From the NCBI RefSeq assembly GCF_001896135.2, contig NZ_MPOH02000011.1:329103-393102 (forward strand): a stretch of DNA of 64,000 bases. The letters are read 5' to 3'. Position numbers and translations under genes: made by a program. The stretch's first letter is position 1. Every line of letters begins with the position of its first letter. This DNA comes from Streptomyces phaeoluteigriseus. GTDB lineage: Bacteria; Actinomycetota; Actinomycetes; Streptomycetales; Streptomycetaceae. The notes below the pieces were generated by a model. That model was not told the DNA's origin, did not search any database, and saw only the letters and a list, made by a program, of their open reading frames with translations. Positions 45,812-54,927 of this stretch are shown here, one piece after another.

Positions 45812-47134
45812 ATGAGTCTCGGCCGGACCTTTCTCGACGTTCGCCCTCTTCGTACCTCTCCTGTCTACCGGCGGCTGCTGATCGGACGCACCGTGTCCAC
45901 GCTCGGTGGCTTCATGACCATGGTCACCGTCATGTACCAGGTGTGGGACATGACCCACAGCTCGGTGTGGAGCGGCGCGGTCGGGCTGGCGCAGGCGCTG
46001 CCGATGGTCGGGGTCGGGCTGTTCGCCGGTGCCTGGGTCGACCGGGCCGACCGGCGCCGCGTCTACCTCCTCGCCACGGTCGGCCAGGCGGTCTGCTCAC
46101 TCCTGCTCGCCGTGCAGGGCTTCACCGGGCACGCTCCCGTGCCGCTGATCCTCGCGCTGGTCGCGGCGCAGGCCTCCTTCGGGGCGGTCGGGGGCCCCGC
46201 GGCCGGCGTGTTCGTGCCCCGGCTGCTGCCCAAGGACCAGGTGGCCGCGGGGCTCGCCCTGAACCAGGCGACCGGTCAGTCGATGATGCTGGTCGGCCCC
46301 GCCGTCGCCGGTCTGGTGCTCGGCTGGTGGGGCATCGGCGTCTGCTACCTGCTGGACGCCCTCACCTTCGGGCTGGCCTTCTACGGCGCCTTCGGCCTGC
46401 CCCCGCTGCCGCCCGAGGGCGAGAAGTCCCGGCCCGGCCTGCACGGTGTCCTGGACGGACTGCGGTTCCTCACCGGCAACCGGGTCGTGCGCGGCGCCCT
46501 GGTGACCGACCTGGCCGCGACCGTGCTGGCGATGCCGGTCAGCCTCTTCCCACTGGTCAACGAGGAACGCTTCGGCGGTGATCCGCGCACGCTGGGCCTG
46601 TTCCTGTCCGCGCTCGCCGTGGGCGGTGTCACCGCGACCGCGTTCTCCGGGCCGGTGACCCGGCTGGCGCGGCCGGGGCCCGTGATGCTGTGCGCCTCCG
46701 GCCTGTGGGGGGTGTCCCTCGCCGTGTTCGGCCTGACGACCAGCGCCTGGGCGGGGATCGCGGCGCTGGTCCTGGCCGGTGCGGCGGACGCGGTGGCCGT
46801 CCTGTCCCGTACGACCATCGTCCAGACCCGTACCCCGGACGCGCTGCTGGGCAGGGTCACGGCGGCCGAGGCGATCGTCGGGCAGGCCGGTCCGCATCTG
46901 GGCAACCTGCGCGGAGGCCTCGCGGCCGGCTGGTCCTCGGGCGCCACCGCCCTCGTCACCGGCGGGGTGCTGTGTCTGCTGGCGGTGACGGCCGTGGCCG
47001 CCACCACTCCGGAGCTGCGAGGTGGGGCGGGTGACCCGGACGAGGAACCCGGTCGTGCCCCTGACTCCGGGGCCTCGTCGGTGGGCGCCGTGGAGGGGGA
47101 CGGTGCTACGGCCGCTGCCCCGGGCGCGCCGTGA
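45812..47134 (+). CDS. MFS transporter
   Basis: 440 residues with about 12 hydrophobic spans. After SPVYRRLLIGRTVSTLGGFMTMVTVMYQVW, the first cytoplasmic loop reads FAGAWVDRADRRRVYLLAT, the MFS motif A (GxxxDRxxRR). The central loop holds PPLPPEGEKSRPGLHGVLDGLRFLTGNRVVRGALV. This layout matches the enterobactin-exporter-like / MFS_3 group that exports siderophores or drugs. The C-terminal tail is Gly/Asp-rich and overlaps the convergent hydrolase gene by 29 bp. The start at 45812 is the first ATG before homology; no strong ribosome-binding site is seen. Confidence 0.85.
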   Translation: MSLGRTFLDVRPLRTSPVYRRLLIGRTVSTLGGFMTMVTVMYQVWDMTHSSVWSGAVGLAQALPMVGVGLFAGAWVDRADRRRVYLLATVGQAVCSLLLAVQGFTGHAPVPLILALVAAQASFGAVGGPAAGVFVPRLLPKDQVAAGLALNQATGQSMMLVGPAVAGLVLGWWGIGVCYLLDALTFGLAFYGAFGLPPLPPEGEKSRPGLHGVLDGLRFLTGNRVVRGALVTDLAATVLAMPVSLFPLVNEERFGGDPRTLGLFLSALAVGGVTATAFSGPVTRLARPGPVMLCASGLWGVSLAVFGLTTSAWAGIAALVLAGAADAVAVLSRTTIVQTRTPDALLGRVTAAEAIVGQAGPHLGNLRGGLAAGWSSGATALVTGGVLCLLAVTAVAATTPELRGGAGDPDEEPGRAPDSGASSVGAVEGDGATAAAPGAP

Positions 47135-47717
47135 AGCTCGCGTCGCCCGTCTCGCACCACTGCAGCGCCGACGGCCAGGAGCCGTAGCCCGCGTCCAGGT
47201 CCAGGTGGGCCGCACCGGGGAGGAGTTCGGCCGTCAGGCCCAGCGGCGTGCCGTACACGGACTGGACGCCTTCCGGGCAGTACGGGTCGTCGTCGCCCGC
47301 GACCAGCCGGGTCGGGGAGGGGAGAGTCAGGCCGTCGAGGGCGGGGAGGACGAACTCCGCGACCTCCGGGTAGCCGGCGAGGACCGGGCCGGACGGGGGT
47401 GCCACCAGCAGGACCCGGTCGACGGTGTCCAGGCCGGGCAGGCCGCGGGCGATGGCGTGCAGCCAGAGCACGACGGAGAGGCTGTGCGCGATCACGACCC
47501 GCTCGCGCCGGGCGTCGAGGTCGCCGAGGTGGCGGGACAGTTCCCCGAGCCACACCTCCAGGGCGGGGTCGTCGGGGTCGGGCAGTTGGGGGTAGATGAC
47601 GGCGTGGCCACGCTCGGTCAGGCGGTCGGCGAGCCAGTGCTGCCAGTGCGCGGCGGGGCGGTGGTTCTGCCAGCCGTGGAGGATGAGGAAGGCGCCGGGC
47701 GTGGTCGTCGAGGTCAT
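47106..47717 (-). CDS. Small serine hydrolase, RBBP9/YdeN type
   Basis: 203 residues. Compact alpha/beta hydrolase of the DUF1234/RBBP9 family: FLILHGWQNHRPAAHWQHWLADRLTERGHAVIYPQLPDPDDPALEVWLGEL. The nucleophile follows in VVIAHSLSVVLWLHA (xxHSLS), then LVAGDDDPYCP (Asp) and PGAAHLDLDAGYGSWP (His). The substrate is unknown for this family. ATG 47717 was chosen; ATG 47729 in the same frame is an alternative start. Its 3' end overlaps the MFS gene and it is divergent from a LysR regulator, whose control region is only about 50 bp. Confidence 0.82.
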   Translation of the reverse strand: MTSTTTPGAFLILHGWQNHRPAAHWQHWLADRLTERGHAVIYPQLPDPDDPALEVWLGELSRHLGDLDARRERVVIAHSLSVVLWLHAIARGLPGLDTVDRVLLVAPPSGPVLAGYPEVAEFVLPALDGLTLPSPTRLVAGDDDPYCPEGVQSVYGTPLGLTAELLPGAAHLDLDAGYGSWPSALQWCETGDASFTARPGQRP

Positions 47718-47768
47718 GTTCTCGATCATTGCCCGGACTCAGCCATCAGGTCCAGTTAATCTTTTGCC

Positions 47769-48713
47769 GTGGAACCCTTAAGTCCAGCCTTTACCATCGA
47801 CCTCCGTCGCCTGACCGTCCTGCGTGAGCTTCAGCGCCGCGGCAGCCTCACGCGGACCGCGGAAGCCCTGCGTCTGACACCGTCCGCCGTCTCCCAGCAG
47901 CTTGCCGTCCTCGCCCGCGACCTGGGCGTCCCCCTCACGGAACGCGACGGCAGAGGCGTACGGCTCACCGGGCAGGCCCGGGTGCTGCTCGCGCACGCCG
48001 ACGTCATCGCCGCCCAGTTGGAGCGGGCCCGCGCCGACCTCGCGGCATACGGGGAGGGCGGGCGCGGATCGGTGACCGTCGGCTGCTTCTCCAGCGGCAT
48101 CCTGGGGCTGCTGCCCACCGCGCTGCGGGCACTGCGCGAACGCCTCCCCCGCCTGCGGGTGGACGTCGTGGAGGCCGAGCCGCCGGACCTGTTCACCGCC
48201 CTCGACGGCGGGCAGGTCGACGTGGCCGTGGCCGTCGACTTCGCGGCGGCACCCCCGCACACCGACCCCCGCTACAGCCGGACGGACCTGCTCACCGACA
48301 TCCTGGACGTCGCCCTGCCGCCCGACCATCCGCTCGCGGGCCGGGCCCGGGTGCCGCTGCGGGAACTGGCGCTGGACCCGTGGATCGTCGGCAGCGGTTC
48401 GAGCTGCTGCGGGTCGGTGACCCGCTCGGTGTGCGCGGCGGCCGGTTTCACCCCGGAGATCCGGCACGCCGTCAACGACTGGGCCGCGCTGGCCGGTCTG
48501 GTCGAGGCGGGCCAGGGGGTCGCCCTTGTGCCCCGCCTGGTCCGCTCCCTGTACGCCCACCGCGCCCTCGCCCTGCGCCCGGCCGAGGGCGAGCCCCCGT
48601 CGCGGAACGTCTTCGTCGCCGTACGGGCCGGGGCGGAGAGCGATCCGGTGCTGGCGGCCGTACGGGAGGAGTTGTCGCGGAGCGCGGCGGATGCCCTCGC
48701 CGCCCGTGGGTGA
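47769..48713 (+). CDS. LysR-family transcriptional regulator
   Basis: 314 residues from GTG 47769. N-terminal winged HTH: DLRRLTVLRELQRRGSLTRTAEALRLTPSAVSQQLAVLARDLGVPLTERDGRGVRLTGQARVLLAHAD. The C-terminal substrate-binding domain follows (VTVGCFSSGILGLLPTALRALRERLPRLRVDVVEAEPPDLFTALDGGQVDVAVAVDF). It probably acts on the divergent hydrolase gene, the only nearby promoter it shares. The coding end REELSRSAADALAARG is repeated three more times as DNA downstream (48712-48845), which is unusual. Confidence 0.88.
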   Translation: MEPLSPAFTIDLRRLTVLRELQRRGSLTRTAEALRLTPSAVSQQLAVLARDLGVPLTERDGRGVRLTGQARVLLAHADVIAAQLERARADLAAYGEGGRGSVTVGCFSSGILGLLPTALRALRERLPRLRVDVVEAEPPDLFTALDGGQVDVAVAVDFAAAPPHTDPRYSRTDLLTDILDVALPPDHPLAGRARVPLRELALDPWIVGSGSSCCGSVTRSVCAAAGFTPEIRHAVNDWAALAGLVEAGQGVALVPRLVRSLYAHRALALRPAEGEPPSRNVFVAVRAGAESDPVLAAVREELSRSAADALAARG

Positions 48714-48845
48714 GGAGTCGCCGCGGAGTGCGGCGGACGTCACCGCCGCCCGTGGGTGTGTTGTCGCGGAGCACGACGAACTCCCTCGCCGCCCGTGCGT
48801 GAGGAATTGTCGCGGAGTACGGCGGACGCGCCGCCGCCCGTGGGT
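48666..48845 (+). repeat. Four tandem copies of the LysR gene's 3' end
   Basis: Units of 43-46 bp at 48666-48711 (inside the gene), 48712-48757, 48758-48800 and 48801-48845. All share GTCGCGGAG, CGGCGGA and GCCGCCCGTG. The later copies have drifted and lie past the stop, so they are non-coding duplicates of the last 15 codons. Confidence 0.8.
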
Positions 48846-48859
48846 GAGGTGTGTGGGCG

Positions 48860-49492
48860 TCAGGTCGCGCGCGACCGGAATCCCGCCACCCGCTTCTCCA
48901 GCTGTCCGCGCCGCTCGGGCCATTCGGCCGCCGTGATCGAGAAGATCGCCGAGTCCCGTAGGCGGCCCTCCTCGCCCGGCGCCCAGGAGCGGGACCAGTT
49001 CCGCAGGACGCCCTCCAGGCTCGCGCCGACACTGGCGATGGCCGCCCGGGAGCGGCTGTTGCGGGCGTCCGTCTTCAGGTCCACCCGGGACACACCCCAC
49101 ACCTCGAAGGCGTGCCGGAAGAGCAGCAGTTTGGCCTCGGCGTTGATGCCCGTGCCCTGGGCCGAACGCGCCAGCCAGGTGAAGCCGACCTCGACGGCGT
49201 CGAGCGTGTCCTCGGACCGCCAGGAGCGCGGCTCCCAGTAGGCGGTGGCGCCCATCGCCCGGCCGGTCGCCAGGGACACCTGCGCGTAGGGGGCGAGCAT
49301 GCCGGTGGAAGCGCGGGCGAGTTGGGCGTCGATGTAGTCGCCGACCTCGTCCTTCCGCGGCACCCAGGTGTACGCGTACGTCCCCCGGTGCTCCTCCGCC
49401 GCCTCCGCCAGGTCGGCCGCGTGCCGGTGTTCCAACGGCTCCAGGCGTACCAGCGCGCCCTCGAGAACCGGCCCCTCCATGGTGAAACTCAC
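48860..49492 (-). CDS. GNAT acetyltransferase
   Basis: 210 residues from GTG 49492, which overlaps the aroA-like stop (GTGA); ATG 49480 is an alternative. RimJ/RimL-type: [71 protein letters not shown] (the acetyl-CoA loop QGTGINAE), [31 protein letters not shown]. Translational coupling to the EPSP-synthase homologue hints that they share a pathway, but the substrate is unknown. Full length. Confidence 0.82.
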   Translation of the reverse strand: MSFTMEGPVLEGALVRLEPLEHRHAADLAEAAEEHRGTYAYTWVPRKDEVGDYIDAQLARASTGMLAPYAQVSLATGRAMGATAYWEPRSWRSEDTLDAVEVGFTWLARSAQGTGINAEAKLLLFRHAFEVWGVSRVDLKTDARNSRSRAAIASVGASLEGVLRNWSRSWAPGEEGRLRDSAIFSITAAEWPERRGQLEKRVAGFRSRAT

Positions 49493-50738
49493 CCGACGAT
49501 GTCCTTCCGCAGCTCCGCGAACGCCTCGTGGAAACCGGGGAAAGTCTTGCGGACGCAGCCGGGGTCGTCGAACGATATTCCTGGCGTGCGCAGACCGGTC
49601 ACCGCGAAGGACATGACGATGCGATGGTCGCCGTACGTCGTGATCTCCGCGCCCTCGGGGGCGGCGCCGGGGCGGATCTCGATCCAGTCGGGGCCCGTCG
49701 CCACGTCCACGCCCAGTCGGTGGAGGTTCGACGCGCACGCCTCCAGGCGGTCGCACTCCTTCACGCGCGTGTTGGCGACGTCCTCGATGCGGACCGGGCC
49801 TGAGGCGTACGGGGCGATCGCGGCGAGCGTCGGCATGGTGTCGGAGACGTCCCGCATGTTCACGGTCAGGCCGCGGAGTTCGCCGGTGCCACGCACGGTC
49901 GTACGGTCCGCCCCCACCGTCACCTGCGCGCCCATCCTGCGCAGTACGTCCACGAAGCCCAGGTCGCCCTGGAGCGCGCCCTCGCCGAGGCCGGGCACGG
50001 TCACCTCGCGCCCGGCGTGACCGCGGCCGCCGCGAAGAAGTAGCTCGCGGTGGAGGCGTCGGGCTCGATCGCGTACGTCGTCGCCCGGTAGCCGCCCGGC
50101 GGGACGACGTACGTGTCGCCCTCTCGGCCCACCTCCACGCCGAAGGCCCGCATCATCGCGAGCGTGATCTCCACGTACGGCGCCGAGACCAGGTCGGTGA
50201 CCGTGACGCGCAGGCCGGTGCGGGTCAGCGGGCCGAGCAGCAGGAGAGCCGTCAGGTACTGGGAGGACTGGCCGGCGTCCAGGGTCACGTCCCCGCCCTC
50301 CACCCCCGCCGCCTCGACGGTCAGCGGGTGGTGGCCCTCCGCCTCCTCGTGCCGCAGGTCCACGCCGAGGTCGCGCAGGGCCCGGGTCAGCGGCAGCAGG
50401 GGCCTGCGGCGCATCTGGGGGGAGGCGTCGAAGCGGTAGGTGCCGTGGCCGGCGGCGACCAGCGTGGGCAGGAAACGGGCGGTGGTGGCGCCGTCACGGC
50501 AGTACACGTCGGCCTCGCGGACCGCGGGGCCCTGCGGGCGGCCGTCGACCTGCCAGGCGTCCGGGGTCCGGCCGACGCGGTAGCCGAGCCGGACGAGCCC
50601 CTCGGCGAATCCCTCGGTGTCGTCGGACCTCAGGGGCCGCCGCAGGGTGGTGACCCCGTCGGCGGCCGCGGCGAGGAACAGGGCGCGGGCGGTGAGGGAC
50701 TTGGAACCGGGAATGTCGACAAGGGGCATGCCCCGCAT
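49489..50738 (-). pseudogene. aroA: EPSP synthase homologue, frameshifted here
   Basis: 3-phosphoshikimate 1-carboxyvinyltransferase fold, linking shikimate 3-phosphate and PEP. ATG 50738 reads MRGMPLVDIPGSKSLTARALFLAAAADGVTTLRRPLRSDDT. Then come CRDGATTARFLPTLVAAGHGTYRFDASPQMRRRPLLPL and TLDAGQSSQYLTALLLLGPL, up to [17 protein letters not shown]. Frame is lost near 50008. With one base added the other frame continues [48 protein letters not shown] and [13 protein letters not shown]. The restored 416 residues are complete, with active-site residues in place. The GNAT gene follows by GTGA overlap. It may be a second EPSP synthase for a special pathway. Confidence 0.82.
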
Positions 50739-51168
50739 GATCCCGCCGGGGGTTGGCTGGGGGTGGGCGTGTCCACGTGGTGGACAAGGTGTCCGCTTGT
50801 TGGGCCGGAGGGTGGCCCTTCGTCCCACGAGGGGGCCGCCGTCCGGCTCACCGCCGGCCGCCGCGCCCGGCGCGCTCGGGCCGGTGGGCGGGTGCTGGCG
50901 AACCGCGGTACGGCTCCCCCGCAGGCGCATCCACCCCACCCACCCCCACTTCCGTCGATTCACGGGCGAGGGGGAACCCCCGTCACCCCACGCTCGTCCA
51001 AGCCGCAGCTGTCGGACGAGACACCCCGGTGCGGTGTCGGCCCTCGCTGCTGGCTGCGATCGCTGACCCACCCTCTCCGCCGCACCACGGCCGGCAGCAT
51101 GCCGTCATCGGCGCGCCCCCCTCCATTGCGCCGATGGCGGCCCCTCCCCCGGTACCGTGCGCGTTCCC
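50739..51168. promoter_or_regulatory. Divergent region upstream of aroA-like gene
   Basis: No gene recognised. GTCCAC-GTG-GTGGAC (50771-50785) is a perfect inverted repeat 33 bp upstream of the aroA-like start and could be a repressor site. A third GTGTCC half-site follows at 50790. The remaining 370 bp are GC-rich with no clear signal. Confidence 0.4.
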
Positions 51169-51216
51169 TTGACTGGCGGAAACTTCCCGATTACTGCTGG
51201 CGCGACGGAAGTTTCC
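51169..51216 (+). promoter_or_regulatory. Control region of the GH3 gene with inverted GGAA/TTCC boxes
   Basis: TTGACT (51169-51174) is a possible -35 box. GGAAACTTCC (51178-51187) and its reverse complement GGAAGTTTCC (51207-51216) are 29 bp apart, a layout typical of sugar-responsive LacI or similar repressors of glycoside hydrolase genes. GGATCACC is repeated three times just downstream (51230-51257). Confidence 0.5.
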
Positions 51217-51299
51217 TTCAGCGCACCACTGGATCACCCTGGATCACCGGATCACCCGATCACTCGTTCACCCCCGGAACCCCTCCGGAAGGAGCGCAC

Positions 51300-53099
51300 G
51301 TGCCCTCCAGACGTACCGTCCTGGCCGCCGGTGCCGGTCTCACCACCGCCCTCGCCACCGCGTTCACCCTCGGCGACACCGCCCGCGCCGACGCCGACCG
51401 CCGCCTGCGGGCGCTGATCTCGCGCATGACGCTGGAAGAGAAGGTCGGCCAGGTCTTCGTCACACGGGTCTACGGCCATTCGGCGACCGCCCCCGACCAG
51501 GCCGACGTCGACGCCAACCTCGCCGAACTCGGTGTGCGCACCGCCGCCGAGCTGATCGCGCGTTACCGGGTGGGCGGAATCATCTACTTCACGTGGGCGC
51601 ACAACACCCGCGACCCGCTCCAGATCGCCGACCTCTCCAACGGCCTCCAGCGGGCCTCGCTCGGACAGCCGCGCGGGCTGCCGGTGCTGATCTCCACCGA
51701 CCAGGAGCACGGCATCGTCGCCCGCGTCGGCGAGCCGGCCACGCTGTTCCCCGGTGCGATGGCGATCGGCGCCGGGGGGTCGCGGGCCGACGCCCGTACT
51801 CTCGGCCGGGTCTCGGGCGGGGAGTTGCGGGCGATGGGCGTCCGCCAGGACTACTCCCCCGTCGCCGACGTGAACGTCAACCCGGCCAACCCGGTCATCG
51901 GCGTCCGCTCGTTCGGCGCGGACCCGACGGCGGTGGCGGAGCTGGCGGCGGCGGAGATCCGCGGCTACCAGGCCGCCGGGGTCGCGGCGACCGCCAAGCA
52001 CTTCCCCGGGCACGGCGACACCGCCGTCGACAGCCACTACGGCTTCCCCGTCATCACGCACACGCGCGAGGTGTGGGAGAAGCTGGACGCGGTGCCGTTC
52101 AGGGCGGCGATCGCGGCCGGCGTCGACTCGATCATGACCGCGCACATCCTGGTCCCGGCCCTCGACGACTCGAGTGACCCGGCGACCCTCTCCCGGCCCG
52201 TCGTCACGGGTCTGCTGCGCGAACGCCTCGGGTACGACGGGGTGGTCGTCACGGACGCGCTCGACATGGCGGGCGTAAGGACGAAGTACGGCGACGACCG
52301 GGTGCCGGTGCTCGCGCTGAAGGCGGGCGTCGACCAGCTCCTCAACCCGCCGAAGCTGGACGTGGCCTGGAACGCCGTGCTGCGGGCCGTGCGGGACGGG
52401 GAGCTGACGGAGGCGCGGCTGGAGGAGTCGGTCCTGCGGATCCTCCGGCTGAAGGACCGGCTGGGGCTGCTCGCCGACCCGTACGTCAGCCGGGACCGGG
52501 TCGGGCGGACGGTCGGCACGAAGGCGCACCTCGCGACGGCCGACCGGATCGCCGAGCGGACGACGACCCTGCTGGTCAACGAGGGCTCCCTGCTGCCGCT
52601 GTCCCCGCGCACGCACCGGCGGCTGCTGGTGGTGGGCGCCGACCCGGCCTCCCCCTCGGGTACCACGGGTCCCCCCACCGGGGTCCTGGCCGCCGCGCTC
52701 ACCGGACGGGGGTTCACGGCGACGGCCCTGTCCACGGGTACGGCCCCGTCGGCGGCGACGATCGCCCGTGCGGTGGCGGCGGCGGGCGAGGCGGATGCGG
52801 TGGTGGTGGGGACGTACAACGTCACCGCGACGAGCCCGCAGAGGACCCTCGTCGAGCAACTGGTGGCGACGGGGCGGCCGGTGGTCGCGGTGGCGGTCCG
52901 CAATCCGTACGACGTGGCCCAGCTGCCGTCCGTGAAGGCCTACTTGGCGTCCTACTCCTGGACGGACGTCGAACTGCGGGCCGCCGCCGCGGTGATCGCG
53001 GGCGCGGTGGAGCCGCGGGGCAGGCTGCCCGTGCCGGTGCAGCGCCCGGACGATCCGGCGAGCGTGCTGTACCCGATCGGGCACGGCCTCCGCTACTGA
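51300..53099 (+). CDS. Secreted GH3 glycosidase, NagZ-like
   Basis: 599 residues from GTG 51300 after GGAAGGAG. The signal peptide (PSRRTVLAAGAGLTTALATAFTLGDTARA) has paired arginines but no full Tat motif. GH3 catalytic domain: MTLEEKVGQVFVTRVYG, STDQEHGIVARV, VADVNVNPANPVIGVRSFG, KHFPGHGDTAVDSHYG (NagZ-type His/Asp general acid-base loop), and VVTDALDMAGV with the nucleophile Asp. A second alpha/beta domain ends at GHGLRY. The KHFPGHGDT loop indicates beta-N-acetylhexosaminidase rather than beta-glucosidase. It probably acts on chitin or peptidoglycan fragments outside the cell. A 57-bp fragment of this gene is duplicated downstream. Confidence 0.88.
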   Translation: MPSRRTVLAAGAGLTTALATAFTLGDTARADADRRLRALISRMTLEEKVGQVFVTRVYGHSATAPDQADVDANLAELGVRTAAELIARYRVGGIIYFTWAHNTRDPLQIADLSNGLQRASLGQPRGLPVLISTDQEHGIVARVGEPATLFPGAMAIGAGGSRADARTLGRVSGGELRAMGVRQDYSPVADVNVNPANPVIGVRSFGADPTAVAELAAAEIRGYQAAGVAATAKHFPGHGDTAVDSHYGFPVITHTREVWEKLDAVPFRAAIAAGVDSIMTAHILVPALDDSSDPATLSRPVVTGLLRERLGYDGVVVTDALDMAGVRTKYGDDRVPVLALKAGVDQLLNPPKLDVAWNAVLRAVRDGELTEARLEESVLRILRLKDRLGLLADPYVSRDRVGRTVGTKAHLATADRIAERTTTLLVNEGSLLPLSPRTHRRLLVVGADPASPSGTTGPPTGVLAAALTGRGFTATALSTGTAPSAATIARAVAAAGEADAVVVGTYNVTATSPQRTLVEQLVATGRPVVAVAVRNPYDVAQLPSVKAYLASYSWTDVELRAAAAVIAGAVEPRGRLPVPVQRPDDPASVLYPIGHGLRY

Positions 53100-53140
53100 A
53101 CCCGCTCCGATCCCCCCGCCCGGACCGCGGGCCGGGCGGT

Positions 53141-53310
53141 CGGCCCCGTCCGCGGCGACGATCGCCCGTGCGGTGACGGCGGCGAGCGAGGCGACGCGGC
53201 CCACCGCCCGGACGCGAGGCCGGGACCCCACAGCCGGGCCGCATGGCCGGACCGCGAGGCCGGGACCCCACGGCCGAACCGCACAGCCGAACCTCACGGG
53301 CCGAACCGCA
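53141..53310. repeat. Gene-fragment duplication and GC-rich repeats
   Basis: 53141-53190 repeats 52741-52790 of the GH3 gene at exactly 400 bp distance with three mismatches. It is followed by two copies of GCGAGGCCGGGACCCCAC and several CCGAACCGCAC-like units up to 53310. No coding potential. Confidence 0.7.
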
Positions 53311-53314
53311 CGGC

Positions 53315-53351
53315 ACGACGGCCGGTCGGCGGGGAGCCGGCCGACCGTCGT
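53315..53351. terminator. Terminator between GH3 gene and S37 peptidase gene
   Basis: ACGACGGCCGGTCGGC pairs with GCCGGCCGACCGTCGT (one mismatch, one G-T) around GGGGA, between convergent genes. Confidence 0.7.
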
Positions 53352-53368
53352 GGGCGGGATGTGCGGGA

Positions 53369-54793
53369 TTACGGGCGCAGCGCGGGCTCGCGCTCCACGT
53401 CCCGTACGTCCAGCTTCGCGTCGAACTTCGCCAGCGGCCTGGCCGCGGCGGCGTTCTCCTGGACGGCGGCCGGGGCGACTCCCGCCCAGTCCAGGATGCG
53501 GGCCGTGGCGAGGGCCTTCTCGTCGGCGACGAGGCCGGCCACGTTGGCGCCGTGGTTCAGGCCGGGCGCGGTGAAGACGTAGGAGTCCTTGGCACCCTTG
53601 CCGAGGCGGAACGGCTCGGCGCCCCACGGGTCGTTCTGGCCGTAGACGAACAGCATCTGGCGGGCGTTGTTCTTCACCCACGTGTCGACGTCACGCATCG
53701 CCCACGGCTGGAACTTCATGGAGATGTCCCGGGGGACGAAGTTGCGCGGGGGCTGGTAGCCGTAGCGGACGTACTTCTTCTCGATGTGGGGGAAGTGGAT
53801 GGTGGGCGCGCCGAGCTGGGTGCCCGCCTGGTAGTAGTACGGGGTGTACGGGGACAGGCCCTGGTCGGTGTAGAAGGAGAACCCGGAGATCGTGTCGATC
53901 GAGGTCCATATCTCGTCGTCGGTCGCGTTCTTCGCGTCGGCGGGGATCGAGTCGCAGTCGGACACCAGGCTGTACTGCCAGAAGCCCCAGACGTAGTCGA
54001 GGACGACGGCCTCGTAGGCGCGGTCCAGGCTGCCGACGGTGGTGAAGGTGTAACCGTTCTCGGCGGCGTACGCCTCGTACTTCTTCACCAGCGGCTCACG
54101 GCGCACCAGTGCCTCGCGCTGCACGGCGTTCAGGCGGTCGCGGCACTCCTTGGTGCCGACGTTCGCGAAGAAGCGGTCGTAGGCCGAATCCTCCTTGTTC
54201 ACCACGTCGTTGGGGGCGACGTAGGCGACGACGCCGTCCATGTCACGCGGGTAGAAACGCTCGTAGTAGGTGGCCGTCATGCCACCCTTGGAGCCGCCCG
54301 TGGAGATCCAGTTCTCGGGGTAGAGCGCCTTCAGTGCCGTGAAGATGCGGTGCTGGTCGCTCGCGGCCTGCCAGATGTCCAGCTTGGACCAGTCGGCGGG
54401 GTCGGGGCGGGACGGCGTGAAGAAGCGGTACTCCATGGAGACCTGGTTGCCGTCCACGATCTGGGTGGGCTCGCGGCGGCTGGGGTTGGTGGAGACGTTG
54501 TAGCCGCCGGTGTAGAAGACCGTCGGGCGGCTGACGTCCTTGTGCAGCACGGTGATCCGCTGCTCGAACGTGCCCTTGGAGGGGTGCCGGTGGTCCACCG
54601 GCTGGGTGTAGTTCAGGACGAAGTAGCGGTAGCCGGGGTACGGCTTCTCCTGGACCAGGCTCATGCCGGGAACGGAGAGGAGCCGGTCTTTGATGTCCGC
54701 GGCTTCCGGCTGGGCGGCGGTGGCCGCCCCGGCCGTGGTCAGCGTGCCGATGAGCACGGTGAACGCCAGCAGCCATCTGAGCGCCTTGCGCAT
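53369..54793 (-). CDS. Secreted S37-family (PS-10) aminopeptidase
   Basis: 474 residues. The signal peptide MRKALRWLLAFTVLIGTLTTAGAATA ends at an AxA site near residue 26. The mature enzyme shows DHRHPSKGTFEQRITVLHKD, PTVFYTGGYNVSTNPSRREPTQIVDGNQVSMEYRFF, the nucleophile elbow ISTGGSKGGMTATYYERFYP (GGSKGG), FVYGQNDPWGAEPF (Asp) and APGLNHGANVAGL (His). These are hallmarks of peptidase family S37 of Streptomyces, which release proline-containing or tripeptide N-terminal pieces. ATG 54793 follows GGGAGGG. Monocistronic, exported. Confidence 0.88.
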   Translation of the reverse strand: MRKALRWLLAFTVLIGTLTTAGAATAAQPEAADIKDRLLSVPGMSLVQEKPYPGYRYFVLNYTQPVDHRHPSKGTFEQRITVLHKDVSRPTVFYTGGYNVSTNPSRREPTQIVDGNQVSMEYRFFTPSRPDPADWSKLDIWQAASDQHRIFTALKALYPENWISTGGSKGGMTATYYERFYPRDMDGVVAYVAPNDVVNKEDSAYDRFFANVGTKECRDRLNAVQREALVRREPLVKKYEAYAAENGYTFTTVGSLDRAYEAVVLDYVWGFWQYSLVSDCDSIPADAKNATDDEIWTSIDTISGFSFYTDQGLSPYTPYYYQAGTQLGAPTIHFPHIEKKYVRYGYQPPRNFVPRDISMKFQPWAMRDVDTWVKNNARQMLFVYGQNDPWGAEPFRLGKGAKDSYVFTAPGLNHGANVAGLVADEKALATARILDWAGVAPAAVQENAAAARPLAKFDAKLDVRDVEREPALRP

Positions 54794-54927
54794 GCGCGTG
54801 CACCCTCCCTGTGAGACAGATGTGCGCCGGAAGCTATCGGAGCAACACCCGTGACACCAGAGGAGGTTGGCAATTGGGCCGAATGTCGGGCTGATCAGTG
54901 CGGCTGGAGCACGTCAGCCGGGGCGGG

